A stretch of DNA of 64,000 bases, from NCBI GenBank assembly GCA_964017125.1, contig OZ024915.1:22552106-22616105 (forward strand), read 5' to 3'. A program made the position numbers and the translations under genes. Shown piece by piece: positions 1 to 11,100 of this stretch; position 1 is the stretch's first letter, and the number at the start of each line of letters is the position of its first letter. The notes below the pieces were generated by a model. That model saw only the letters and a program-made list of their open reading frames with translations, had not been told where the DNA came from and searched no databases. This DNA comes from Flabesymbios commensalis. Its lineage: Eukaryota; Annelida; Polychaeta; Terebellida; Flabelligeridae.

Positions 1-117
1 CAGCGCTGTAAGGGTCATTCCATTCGTAATAACAGTGATTTAATCGACTATAAATAAAAACGGATTCAAAACGACTCTATTGTCGTGATTAGCAGGCAAA
101 GGGTTAAGGAAAGTTGT
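1..117. repeat. Family C miniature element, partial
   Basis: This is the right-hand part of a TTAA-bounded element. It keeps the Family C sequence with GTCGTGATTAGCAGG and ends in AAAGGG followed by TTAA (114-117). The left part and central hairpin are missing or lie outside the window. Confidence 0.6.
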
Positions 118-287
118 TAGAATTTTTTGTGTCTGTTCTAGCTGCATCAAAGACAACATACTGCTGATCAAGCGCGCATTCTCTGGAGAATTCGTCATTC
201 CTGAATTCCGCAAATTCTGTAACATGATAGATCAGATGTACTGGACTTGTCGCAGCAACCAACAAGGAGAGGTAGGGAGAATGAACA

Positions 288-473
288 TTAAAGGTGATCT
301 ATCCCCCCTTATATAGTATGAATAATTATGTCCTTATATGGGGTGATTGACTATCATCACATGATAGCCAATCACCCCATATAAGGAAACACTTGTGCTC
401 CATCTTGTGGCAACTTTGATTTATTTGTCACACATTTATTCATACTATATAAGGGGTGATATGTCACCTTTAA
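288..473. mobile_element. Palindromic TTAA miniature transposon (family L)
   Basis: TTAA at 288-291 and 470-473 bounds a ~186 bp element. Its ends are inverted repeats of roughly 30-40 bp (AGGTGATC then a C-rich stretch, then TATATAGTATGAATAA, repeated inverted at the right end). A second internal hairpin lies at about 332-386 (CCTTATATGGGGTGATTG and its complement). There is no coding capacity. TTAA duplication with AGG ends recalls Kolobok or piggyBac derivatives; the superfamily is inference. Confidence 0.75.
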
Positions 474-476
474 CAT

Positions 477-528
477 TATCCTTTACAACGCTGAAATATT
501 TGTATATACCATGGAGACCAAAGGGTTA
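477..528. repeat. Family B miniature element fragment
   Basis: The sequence CTTTACAACGCTGAAA followed by ACCATGGAGACCAAAG matches one end of family B. It stops abruptly at the start of the next repeat. Confidence 0.6.
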
Positions 529-1139
529 TTAGCTCCCGCCGTCACCGTAGGTGAGCGAAGGGAGCTATGGATTCTACCTCCGTTTTTTTTTGGCCTCTTC
601 TTTTGCCTATAACTTTGTGAGAAAATAAGCTAGGATAACAATTTTTGGTATGTGGGTTACTTCCAGGTGGCTAATGGACGGGTTGAAATATTTTTAATCT
701 GAATTCAATACGCAAGGTTGCAGAGGAGAAAATGATGATGTGACGGCGTTGGGCCGTTGGGCCGTTGGGCCGTTGGGCCGTTGGGCCGTTGGGCCGTCCG
801 TAAACAATTCGTTTCCGGAGCATATCTCTGAAAGTACTTGTCCGATTGTCTTCAAATTTTACACACAACACCCCTAGGGGGTCTAGTTGTGCCTTTTGGG
901 GTATTTGAACTTTGACCTACTTCTGGTTCAGAACTATGACCTATTTAGACGTTTTGACGCGCACTTCGTTTCCGGAGCAGATCTCGAAAAGTACTGGGCC
1001 GATGACAGTCATATTGCACATACATGTTCTCTAAGGTCCCTAGTTGTGCCTTTTCAGGTTTTTGGACCTTGACCTTGAAGTTGACCCAGCACTTTGACCT
1101 AATTTATAACATCGGTAAATCCGACTGAAAGATTTTGCG
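529..1139 (+). repeat. Leader of a satellite-bearing repeat element, with a 10-bp minisatellite
   Basis: Unique-looking leader upstream of the satellite array. At 747-799 the decamer GGCCGTTGGG is repeated about five to six times. The flanking sequence (cytosine-poor, with degenerate units such as TTTCCGGAGCAGATCTC) occurs more than once. Short open frames here are low complexity and not genes. Confidence 0.55.
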
Positions 1140-3535
1140 GAATATCATGAAAACCGCTCAAGATAGCTACACCATTACTATAAAACAAATTGTGAGGTTT
1201 CAGGAGAGGATGCATCTTGAAAAATTTCAAGTCGATAAAATTAAAAATGGCCGCCTATCGGCCATTATTCACCTTGACAGGCCTGATATTGCGGAATATC
1301 ATGAAAACTGCTCAAGATAGCTACACCATTAATATCAAATAAATTGTAAGGTTTCAGGAGAGGATGCATCCTGAAAAATTTGAAGTTGATAAAATTCAAA
1401 ATGGCCGCCTATCAGCCATTATTCACCTCGACAGGCCTGATATTGTGGAATATCATGAAAACCGCTCAAGATATCTAAACCATTACTATAAAACAAATTG
1501 TAAGGCTTCAGGAGAGGATGTATTTTGAAAAAATTCATTTTGTCAAAGTTCAAAATGGCCGCCAATCGGCCATTATTCACTTTCACATGGCCGTTATTTG
1601 GTAAACCGTGCTAGATGGCTAGACCATTACTATAAAACAAAATGTGTGATTTCAGGAGAGGATGCATCTTGAAAAAAATTGACTCGATAAAATTCAAAAT
1701 GGCCGCTTATCGGCCATTATTCACTTTCACATGGCCGTTATTTGGTAAACCGTGCTAGATGGCTAGACCATTACTATAAAACAAAATGTGTGATTTCAGG
1801 AGAGGATGCATCTTGAAAAAATTCGACTCTATAAAATTCAAAATGGCCGCTTATCGGCCATTATTCACTTTCACATGGCCGTTATTTGGTAAACCGTGCT
1901 AGATGGCTAGACCATTACTATAAAACAAATTGTGAGGTTTCAGGAGAGGATGGATCTTGAAAAATTTCAAGTCGATAAAATTAAAAATGGCCGCCTATCG
2001 GCCATTATTCACCTTGACCGGCCTGATATTGCGGAATATCATGAAAACCGCTCAAGATAGCTACACCATTAATATCAAATAAATTGTAAGGTTTCAGGAG
2101 AGGATGCATCCTGAAAAATTTGAAGTTGATAAAATTCAAAATGGCCGCCCATCAGCCATTATTCACCTCGACAGGCCTGATATTGTGGAATATCATGAAA
2201 ACCGCTCAAGATATCTAAACCATTACTATAAAACAAATTGTAAGGCTTCAGGAGAGAATGTATTTTGAAAAAATTCATTTTGTCAAAGTTCAAAATGGCC
2301 GCCAATCGGCCATTATTCACTTTCACATGGCCGTTATTTGGTAAACCGTGCTAGATGGCTAGACCATTACTATAAAACAAAATGTGTGATTTCAGGAAAG
2401 GATGCATCTTGTAAAAATTCGACTCTATAAAATTCAAAATGGCCGCTTATCGGCCATTATTCACTTTCACATGGCCGTTATTTGGTAAACCGTGCTAGAT
2501 GGCTAGACCATTACTATAAAACAAAATGTGTGATTTCAGGAGAGGATGCATCTTGAAAAAATTAGACTCGATAAAATTCAAAATGGCCGCTTATCGGCCA
2601 TTATTCACTTTCACATGGCCGTTATTTGGTCAACCGTGCTAGATGGCTAGACCATTACCTGATTACTATAAAACAAAGTGTGAGTTTTCGGGGGAGGATG
2701 CACCCTGAAAAGTTTTAATTTACGAATTCAAAATGGCCGACAATCAGCATTATTTACCTCGATAGGCCTGATATCAGGTAAACCGTGCTAGATAGCTAGA
2801 CCATTACTATAAAACAAAATGTGACGTTTAGAGAGAGGATGCCTTTAAAAAACTTTCGACTCAATCGAATTCAAAATGGCCGCCTATCGGCCACTATTTA
2901 CTTTCACATTGCTGATATTTGGTAAACCGTGTTAGATAGCTGGGCCATTACTATAAAACAAAATGTGAGATTACAAGAGAGGTTGCATCTTGAAAAAAAT
3001 TGACTCGATCAAATTCAAAATGGCCGCCTATCGGCCATTATTTACTTTCACATAGCCGGTTTTTAGTAACCGTACTAGATGGCTAGACCATTACTATAAA
3101 ACAAAATGTGAGATTTCAGGAGAGGATGCATCTTGAAAAATTTTGACTTGATCAAATTCAAAATGGCCTCCTATCGGCCATTATTCACTTTCACATGGGC
3201 GATATTTGGTAAACCGTGCTAGATGGCTAGACCATTACTATAGAATGAAATGTGACATTTCAGCTGAGGATGCATCTTGAAAAATTCCGACTCGATCAAA
3301 TTCAAAATGGCCCCCTATCGGCCATTATTTACTTTCACATGCCCAATATTTTGCAAACTGTGTTAGATGTTAGTCTATTACTATAAAACAAAATATGAGG
3401 TTTCGGGGGAGGGATGCACCCTAAGTTTTTAACTAGTTTATATCGAATTCAAAATGACCTTAAATCAGCTATTAGTTACCTCGATTGGCCTGATATCGGG
3501 TAAACCATGCCAGATAGGTAGACCATTACTGGGAT
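1140..3535 (+). repeat. Satellite array, ~145-155 bp monomers, 740-bp higher-order unit
   Basis: About sixteen monomers are recognised by CCATTACTATAAAACAAA, a GAGAGGATGCATC block and AAAATGGCCGCCTATCGG. Starts occur at about 1173, 1324, 1479, 1622, 1767, 1911 and so on to 3522. Two monomer types exist: one ends in a GGCCTGATATTGCGG block, the other in a CACATGGCCGTTATTTGG block. A five-monomer block at 1181-1920 is repeated at 1921-2660 with an exact 740 bp offset. The last monomers diverge more. Related monomers also occur inside a dispersed element at 60.4-61.3 kb. Confidence 0.9.
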
Positions 3536-3739
3536 ACTGATTAGGATCATTAATTTTAATGGAGGTTTGCAATCTCTGACAAAAACTGTCTAGTTCTTAT
3601 CTTACTCTTAGACTGAGCTTCTTAGACCTAGTTGTCTTGCGTCTTGATTTTTGACCTAGCCTAGTACTACATTAAAAACCCTACACAAAATTGCTTAAAT
3701 CAAATTCTAATTCGTCGCGGGAGCTCCTGGACTTATGTA

Positions 3740-3885
3740 GTCTTGTTTTCAATTTGAAATCATCATAAATGTGATCTGATTTCGCTTCATTTGAATACAT
3801 TTGTTATGTGTCTATGGCCATTATGGATATTTTAATTAATTCAGCGCGGGGATCGACTTTATACGGCAGAATCTGATTAACTCTA
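3740..3885. repeat. Family B miniature element fragment
   Basis: Family B core (AATTTGAAATCATCATAAAT and GCTTCATTTGAATAC) followed by one arm of its hairpin (GCGCGGGGATCGACTTTA). Neither end is well preserved. The rest of 3536-4026 is AT-rich and shows nothing recognisable. Confidence 0.6.
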
Positions 3886-4026
3886 GAATTCTAGAACTCT
3901 AGATTATCTAGAAAAAAAACTATGCAATCAGTGCTCAACTATAGATGCAAAAAAATTCTAAATATTTAGAGAATGGAGAAAAAACCCCAACATATTCACT
4001 TTGTTTTCTCACATTATGTTTGCACA

Positions 4027-4265
4027 TTAACCCTTATATCGCTAAGCACGACTATTGTCGTTTTTAATCAATTTTATTTGCTGTTTTAATCGTAGTTATT
4101 GGGAACGAAAATGTGTGTTCAAACATCAAGATTTGCTAATGTTTGATTTCAAGTTAAAGAAATATGGTTAATTTTCACCCACTTGAAGTTGTGGGTCGCG
4201 GTAGCGAGACACAACTTCAAGTTGGTGAAAATTTAAATTATTTAATTTAGCGCTTTAAAGGTTAA
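4027..4265. mobile_element. Family C miniature transposon with hairpin
   Basis: TTAA at 4027-4030 and 4262-4265. The left end is CCCTTATATCGCTAAGC and the right end TTTAGCGCTTTAAAGG. A central hairpin at about 4172-4228 has stem CACTTGAAGTTGTG and a GTCGCGGTAGCGA apex. Non-coding. Confidence 0.75.
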
Positions 4266-4274
4266 GGCCATTAT

Positions 4275-4384
4275 AAACCAGCAAACATGAGATTTTTGAT
4301 TGAATGTTGCTTTTAAGTGAACACGTCGTGGACGGTGTACCAGCATTAAAACAACATTGGTTCAATATATCGTGTTTGCTGGGA
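4275..4384. mobile_element. CCCAGCAAACACGA palindromic element (family H)
   Basis: Palindromic ~110 bp element with inverted ends CCAGCAAACA and TGTTTGCTGGG. The internal arms are of the TTGATTGAATGTTG / CAACATTGGTTCAA type. This is the most numerous small palindrome in the window. A fragment of another copy lies at 4495-4551. Confidence 0.7.
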
Positions 4385-4568
4385 AGAGACTCCACGGATC
4401 CAATCCTGTGTACGGACATGTTCACAGATACAAAATAAACTCAATTAGACCTGATCACTTGACTGCTGTCAACCAAAGGAATTTTTCACTCAACAAGCAC
4501 GGTATGCTGACTCAATGTTGTTTTAATAATGGGCCAGCATCGCAGACTTAATATAAACCAAGATACCA

Positions 4569-4905
4569 CAGTTTTTAGGCCTCAGCCAAAATTTTGGCGG
4601 ATGCCTATTGTCGTCATCAGGCGCGTCCGTCCGTCCGCCCGTCTGTCCGTCCGTCTGTCCGCCACTTTTAGCACTATAACTTGGTAAGTGGGATGCACAT
4701 AAACTTCACATACATGTTAATCATGACTAAAGCTTGACTAATTTCACATTTGACCTTTCTTTGACCTTGACTTTTTTTCCGATCGACAAATTTTCTCGTT
4801 AACGCGATTTCAACTTTCAATTTCAACTTGATCAAATTCAAAATGGCCGACATGCGGCCACTTCCGATCGACAAATGTTCCCATTAACGCGATTCACCAA
4901 GCAGA
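4569..4905 (+). repeat. GGCCTCAGCC-ended element, one end, with GTCC microsatellite
   Basis: It starts with TTTTTAGGCCTCAGCC followed by GGCGGATGCC and a (GTCC)n-like run at 4624-4662. It then continues into AAAATGGCCGACATGCGG. The same end occurs in reverse at 61180-61272. The other end is missing. Confidence 0.65.
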
Positions 4906-5116
4906 AATATTTTTCTGCCCACATACAAAACCAATGTCATAGATACTTAGCCCAATGGTGGGTTCCCAGCAAACACGATACACTGATCAAAACTTGGTTC
5001 GTTCGACTTTTTATGCTTTCTAATAACCATGGTGAACGTTACTCATGTTAACAGAAAATGTGAGGAAAAGTTTTATAATTTTTAGTTGTTACAATGGTGT
5101 TTTGTTTCGTCACCAG

Positions 5117-5196
5117 GTGGCAACATACATTCCACAGCTGTCGAGATTTAGCGCAGATAACTGGGGTGTGGCAGCCTGCACGATTGACGGTCAAAG
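5117..5196 (+). CDS. GLS: Glutaminase exon 1 of 11 visible
   Basis: Acceptor TCACCAG precedes GTGGCAACA. It encodes [18 protein letters not shown]...DGQ and ends AG/GTCAGT in phase 2. Matches human VADYIPQLAKFSPDLWGV. Confidence 0.93.
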
Positions 5197-8100
5197 GTCA
5201 GTGTCATATACATCTATATCCGCCTTAGTATTTAAAGTGTCATACCACACAGTTATGAATCTGAAATGAAAATATTAAAGGGAAAGCTTATGCTGACATG
5301 TCAATTTTGAAAAAAATATTTATGTGAAATGATATAGCCTAGCCTACTGATCTCAAATAAATTTAGAAATACAGAATGAAAACTATTTTAAAGCACTGAA
5401 AAAGATTAAACTAGTGGTATTTCCAAGACATATATTGTCATGTAAACAAGAATGTCTGCAGCATGCAACACTTTAGACCATAAATACCCACCATCTCAGA
5501 CCGCATAATCCAAGTAACCACCTAGTTATATCAATATTTGCTGTTTCTAAATTGGTCAGGGGAAGCGATGATCGGGGGGGGGGGGGGGGGATTCTCCTAC
5601 AGCACCAATTGTCTGCTCTATGCTGGTAAACACACTGTATTTTAGGGGTTTTCTTGGAGTCTTAGGAAATTTTTTTTAAATGTTTTTAAAAATTTGGAAA
5701 AAAATAAAATTATGATCTATGGGATTTACTACTTCATCACAAAATTAAAAATCAAAATTAATTGCATCCCACGGGGTTCCTTTAACTGTTTAGGCTAGAG
5801 TCAATAACTGATTCTGTACTTTTTCTATTATTCTCTGTATTTTTATGATATTATTAATTGTTCTTAAATCAGTGTGGATATAGATGATATAAGGGGAGCC
5901 TTTTTAGGACATTCATTTATCTGAATTCATATCATGTTGCTTAATACCAATGTGAAGGAAAACATTGATCAAACTGGACTACTTTCGAAACCGATAATAT
6001 TGCATGGATTGTTTCGCTGCCATATCATATTGTTAAATAACAATAGACGCTCGAACATTAACCCTTTCAGCGTGGGGACCGTCTTTATACGTCAGAATCT
6101 GCCGTCTGTAGACGTCAGATTCTGACGTATAAAGACGGTCCCCGCGCTAAAAGAATTAAAACATTTCTAATGGCCGTACACACCCCATAACATAGGTATT
6201 CAAATGAAGCGGAAACAGCTAACTAAGACATTTATGATTGCAAATTGAAAGAAACCCTTTAGTCTACACGGTCTCTACAGCAATAATTCAGCGTTGTGAG
6301 GGTTAACCCTTTAACCGCCAAATTATTCAATTTGAATTTTTACCCACTTGAAGTTGTGTATCGCTGACGCGATCCACAACTTCAAGTGAGTGAAAATTAT
6401 TCAGATTTGACAAAATCTTGATAGTAGATGTCACATTTTATCTTTAACATATTTAAATTGTGGTACTTAATGTGCTAATAAAAAATGAAAACTCGAATAT
6501 ATGCGGCACCGGCGGTTAAAGGGTTAACCCGGCATTGATTGTTTCATGCTTCCTATGATCGCAGACGTTTGGTTTGTTCTGCGCATGGCGCGCGGCAAAC
6601 GGTATCAAGAAAACGTAACTCCGTGTGCCTGGTACCACCTTTCTTTCTGATATTACGGACTTTGAAGGCAGCCACGTGTTATGCCTGGAAATAAAAAACC
6701 TAGGAACAAGACGCTACCGTGGCTAAAATCTTCCTAAAGATATGAGTAACGTTAGTTGACCCAGTTTTAGATAAGACTCGTGCAGTAGTCGCCTCCTGTT
6801 TGCCATGAAATGTGGAATATCTGCTTTGGCAGAAGAGCTAACAGATTAACTTTAATCAACTGCTACATGGCTTATTGGCATGTATCCAACTGAACAATGC
6901 TTATGTTCAATGTACATGTAGGTCTGCCCTTGACATGGGTGTGCCATAGCTACACAGTGTTGGTTATCGCTGGTGAAGAGTCAAAATGCCATAGGTCCTT
7001 TGCAAAATGCTATAAGTCCTTTTCTTAACAGTAAACAATGGTAAAGAGCAACAATGCTAAAGAGCTATTGCATTTTGACTTTACACCAGCTTTATACTGT
7101 TTTTAAATTTGATACTGGCACCCAATTACGCTGTTGATATAATTGCATGTGGCCATGAATAATTTGAGATATGCTGGTTCTTTATAAATATTTGAATTTG
7201 ATTCCATTTGATTTGGGTTAGTACTAGAGGCCAACATTTGTGAACCAACGTTTCGTATTTACAAAATAAAGTGCTAGGATATTCCAGGTATGAAAACACT
7301 ACCATACCTAAGTTCTTCCCCCACTTCGACGACAGCATGTGCGTGTTTAAGTGTACATTAATCATCATAATCATGCTATTACGGTCCTGATACAGTCATG
7401 TGGCAATATACGATGATGTATATCAGATAGACCTCCTTTATAGTCTTCGTAGGTTTTGCACATAATACAATCACCGTGGCCGCGATGCATACTGCTCTTT
7501 TATTTTTAAATGCACTTGTCTTTACAAATTAAAGAGTTGTAAATATTAACCATTTCAGCGCCGGTACCACCTTTAGACGTCAGAATCTGAGCTGAATGAG
7601 TGCAATAGTTATACTAGCCGTAGACCCATAACATAGGTATTCTCTATGGTTTGTATAAAAATATTACAGCGTTGTAGGGCTAAATATCCTGATAATATAT
7701 ATAACCATGATACATCTTGACGTTGTCGTCTTAAGAGTGATACAAATAAACTAATCTTGGCAGATAACAAACACTTTGCTGTTGGAAGTATACATGTCGT
7801 TACGTCAGACAAGTCCCACAACCGGTGTCTCAACAACCATTGTCTGGCCTCGGGTCAACTCTCAGTAGCGTGACCCAACTTTGGGCCGTCATTGGTTCAA
7901 CGTCAGAGACGTTGAACCAATGATGGCGCAAATATGGGCCATTGTATGACTTCAAAATGTACATTACAATACACGTGGAAGGCCTACACAGTGGCAATGC
8001 CTACGAGTACTTCACATAGACAATAGACCTATACCGAAAACCATGATATTTAATGACGGTCTCAATTTTTTTGTTATTTGGTGTAGCTGTATGCTGTGAA

Positions 8101-11100
8101 CTTTGATTCATGGCGGTTTTCTCAGAATTATATTATATTAATTTGTTTCCTCTCCGACACTTACAATTTCCGTTATTTGAAATACAATATATGAAAAAAC
8201 AGCTAAGCTACACCACGCAACCAGCATGACCAGGTCGAATGGTAAGCGGAACAATTGCTGTGAAAGAGATTATTTTGGTTTCCTTTGCAAAATAAAATGG
8301 ACTTACATCTTCACAATGTACAAATATTTATCAAACTGAAATACCCTATTTTGCAGATCAATACGTGATTTTCGATATGCCTAAATTTGATGATAGTTCC
8401 TATATTGAGCAATACTCAGATGAGCTAGTTACTAAGTCTTAGTTTTTTAGATACATGTACCAATGTGGACCTAAATACATGATGTACCAGTGATAATTTG
8501 ATTGTCTTTCGGCGCCTTTAACATGTTTAATATATCTATTCTTTATAATAAAGCAGGTCATCCGCGTGGTAGATATTCTACTGATAACATGCAAAAAATG
8601 TAGCGGCTCAACATAAGTCTAGCACTTGAGGCACTTGACGTAGACCTCAGGCCGGATGGGACTGTTGAACACGCCTGTCAGATTTTATGTTTTGCTAAAA
8701 CCGGTCTGAACTGCCGCTCCACTTACGCTGCTTGTCTCAAGGAGCAGCAAAAAACAAAACAAGTTAATATGGTACTAGATCAAAATGTTCAAAACGTCAC
8801 GTTAAAAATAGACTGATACATCATTAGATTTAACTATTACAGCGCGGGGATCGACTTTAGACGACAGAATCTGACGTCTGTAGACGTCCGATTCTGACTT
8901 CGAAAGTCGATCCCCGCACTAAAAAAAGTAAACATGTTTCTAATGAAGGTGGACAAATAACATAGGTATTGATATGAATCGGTAAGAGCTAACTAAGACA
9001 TTTATGATGATTTCAAATTGAAATAACCCTTTTGGCCTCCAGGATTTTTACAAAATAAATTCAGCGTTTTAAGGGTTAGCCCTTACAACGCTGAAATATT
9101 TCTGTATAAACCATGGAGACCAAAGGGGTCATCATAAATGTTTTAGTTAGCTTTTTCTGATTCATTTGGTTACTTATGTTATGGAGACGGTGCCCGCGCT
9201 TAAAGAGTTGAAACGTTGCTGAGATTTTTTATGAGATCAGTCGACGCAAATGTTGTATCAGGTGATCATTATAATGATATATCACACGTATATCACACAG
9301 CCGTGATCCACCCTGGCTTCTTCGACGTCTATGTGTACATTGTACTGATGTAACAAAATCGGTCCCCTAATATTGATAATGACCATCATGTCTGGGTCAT
9401 TAGCTGATGTCGACCCCTTGTAGTTAAAATGTGCTAGCTGACACTTTACAAAGTGGCAGTTGACACCTTCTAACTCCAAGGGCTGATTTGTTGTTGAGCA
9501 TATTGTGCTGTTGCTGATCTCAGTCATTTCAAAATTATATGTTATACGAGCAGCATGTTTGACTACACAACTATGTTCTTCTTCGGTTTCTGGTATACAT
9601 GGTATAATAAGATCGCCTGGTTACTACCAATGTGCAAAAACGAACAATTATAAAGTACTTTCTATCCATTGAATATAACACCACATTAGGTGAACATAGT
9701 GAATAATCTGTCGAGGTATGAAGCATTTCGATGTTTTGATAATTGGTCTTACTATCTTCATGACTATTATAACTATTTGTCAAATATGCCGTGTTCATCA
9801 CTATGCCAGACCACTAAGTGGTTTTTTTTTCGTAGTGTAATCTCTTGGATCGTGAATTATATGCGCCTTAACCCTTGTACTGCTAGATCCGTATATATAC
9901 AGTTTCAAGCAACGAATTTAAATTGCACTGAAAATGATAAAACTGTAACAGATAGCCTACTCAGTTCCTCAATTAACATGATTAATGTCCATTTTTTTGT
10001 CGTTTGATGCTGGTAATTCCGTCAGCAATTCTAGCTTCAAACGACGAAAAATGGAAACAATTTAGCAGCATAATCTTCTTATTGTACATAAGAAAACAAG
10101 TTGTTGCCGCACAGCAAACATAGCATTAGTGCAAACTGGGGGCTCCATGATGACTAACATATGTGACACTAGTTTATTATTGAGCCTACAGTGACCGTAA
10201 TGTAATGGCTTATGTGTGTCTGATGTCATTTGTAATGCAGTTTATGTGTTTTTCGTAGACATTGTACCAGGGTCATGGGCCGACCCTTCTCTATGTCTGT
10301 GTGTGTGTGTGAGGGGGGGGGAGGGGGAAGGGGAGGGGGAGGGGGAGGGGGGTGGACCAACCTCTGATCTTCTGATGTTGCTCATGTGTCTCCACAGACT
10401 CAGTATCGGGAGGGGGGGGGGGGCAACCTCTCTCTATGTGATCTAGTAATGTGTTTTATTTGTTACCTCTGCACAGTATCGGGGAGGTGGGTCAGCCTTT
10501 CTCTATGTGATCTAGTGATGTGTTTTATTTGTTATCACAGACACAGTATCAGGGGGGCGGGGTGGGCCAGCCTTTCTCTATGTGATCTAGTAATGTGTTT
10601 TATTTGTTTCCACAGACACAGTATCGGGGAGGTGGGTCAGCCTTTTTCCATGCAGTCCTGCAGTAAACCCCTGAATTACGCCCTGGCCCTGAATGAGTTG
10701 GAGAGTGACATAGTGCACCAGTATATAGGCCATGAACCTAGTGGCGAGAGCTTCAACCACATCAAACTCAACAATGAAAGTAAATAACATGTTTATTATT
10801 AGGCATGCATTTTGCGACGAAAAAAATGACATGTACAGTGATATTTTAACTAATTGCATAAAACTCTTTCCAAATTATATTAAGACTTGTATACTGTAGA
10901 TCTGCTAAGTTACGTGTGTTTAAATTTTCGCGAATTTCAGTTTTTGGGACTTTTCACGGGGCTGAGAATTCGCGGATTTTCATTGTTCTTTAGTAGCGCT
11001 ATTGTAATGATAATTTTCGTGAGATCCTTGAATTCGCGAATTTGTCCTCCTCCCGAAATTCGCGAAAATTAAAACCTCACGAATATTACTAGATCTTCAG

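Noticed and set aside
4357-4551. Frame reading like MLTQCCFNNGPASQT, repeated in other places
   Set aside because: It is the translation of family H palindromes (CCAATGTTGG type), a repeat artefact.
1-5116. Upstream glutaminase exons
   Set aside because: I searched for the EF-hand-like and linker region found before VADYIPQL in vertebrates and saw nothing; the stretch is repeats.
7126-9801. Short open frames of 60-82 codons
   Set aside because: Length expected by chance; no domain or conserved motif; several overlap miniature elements.
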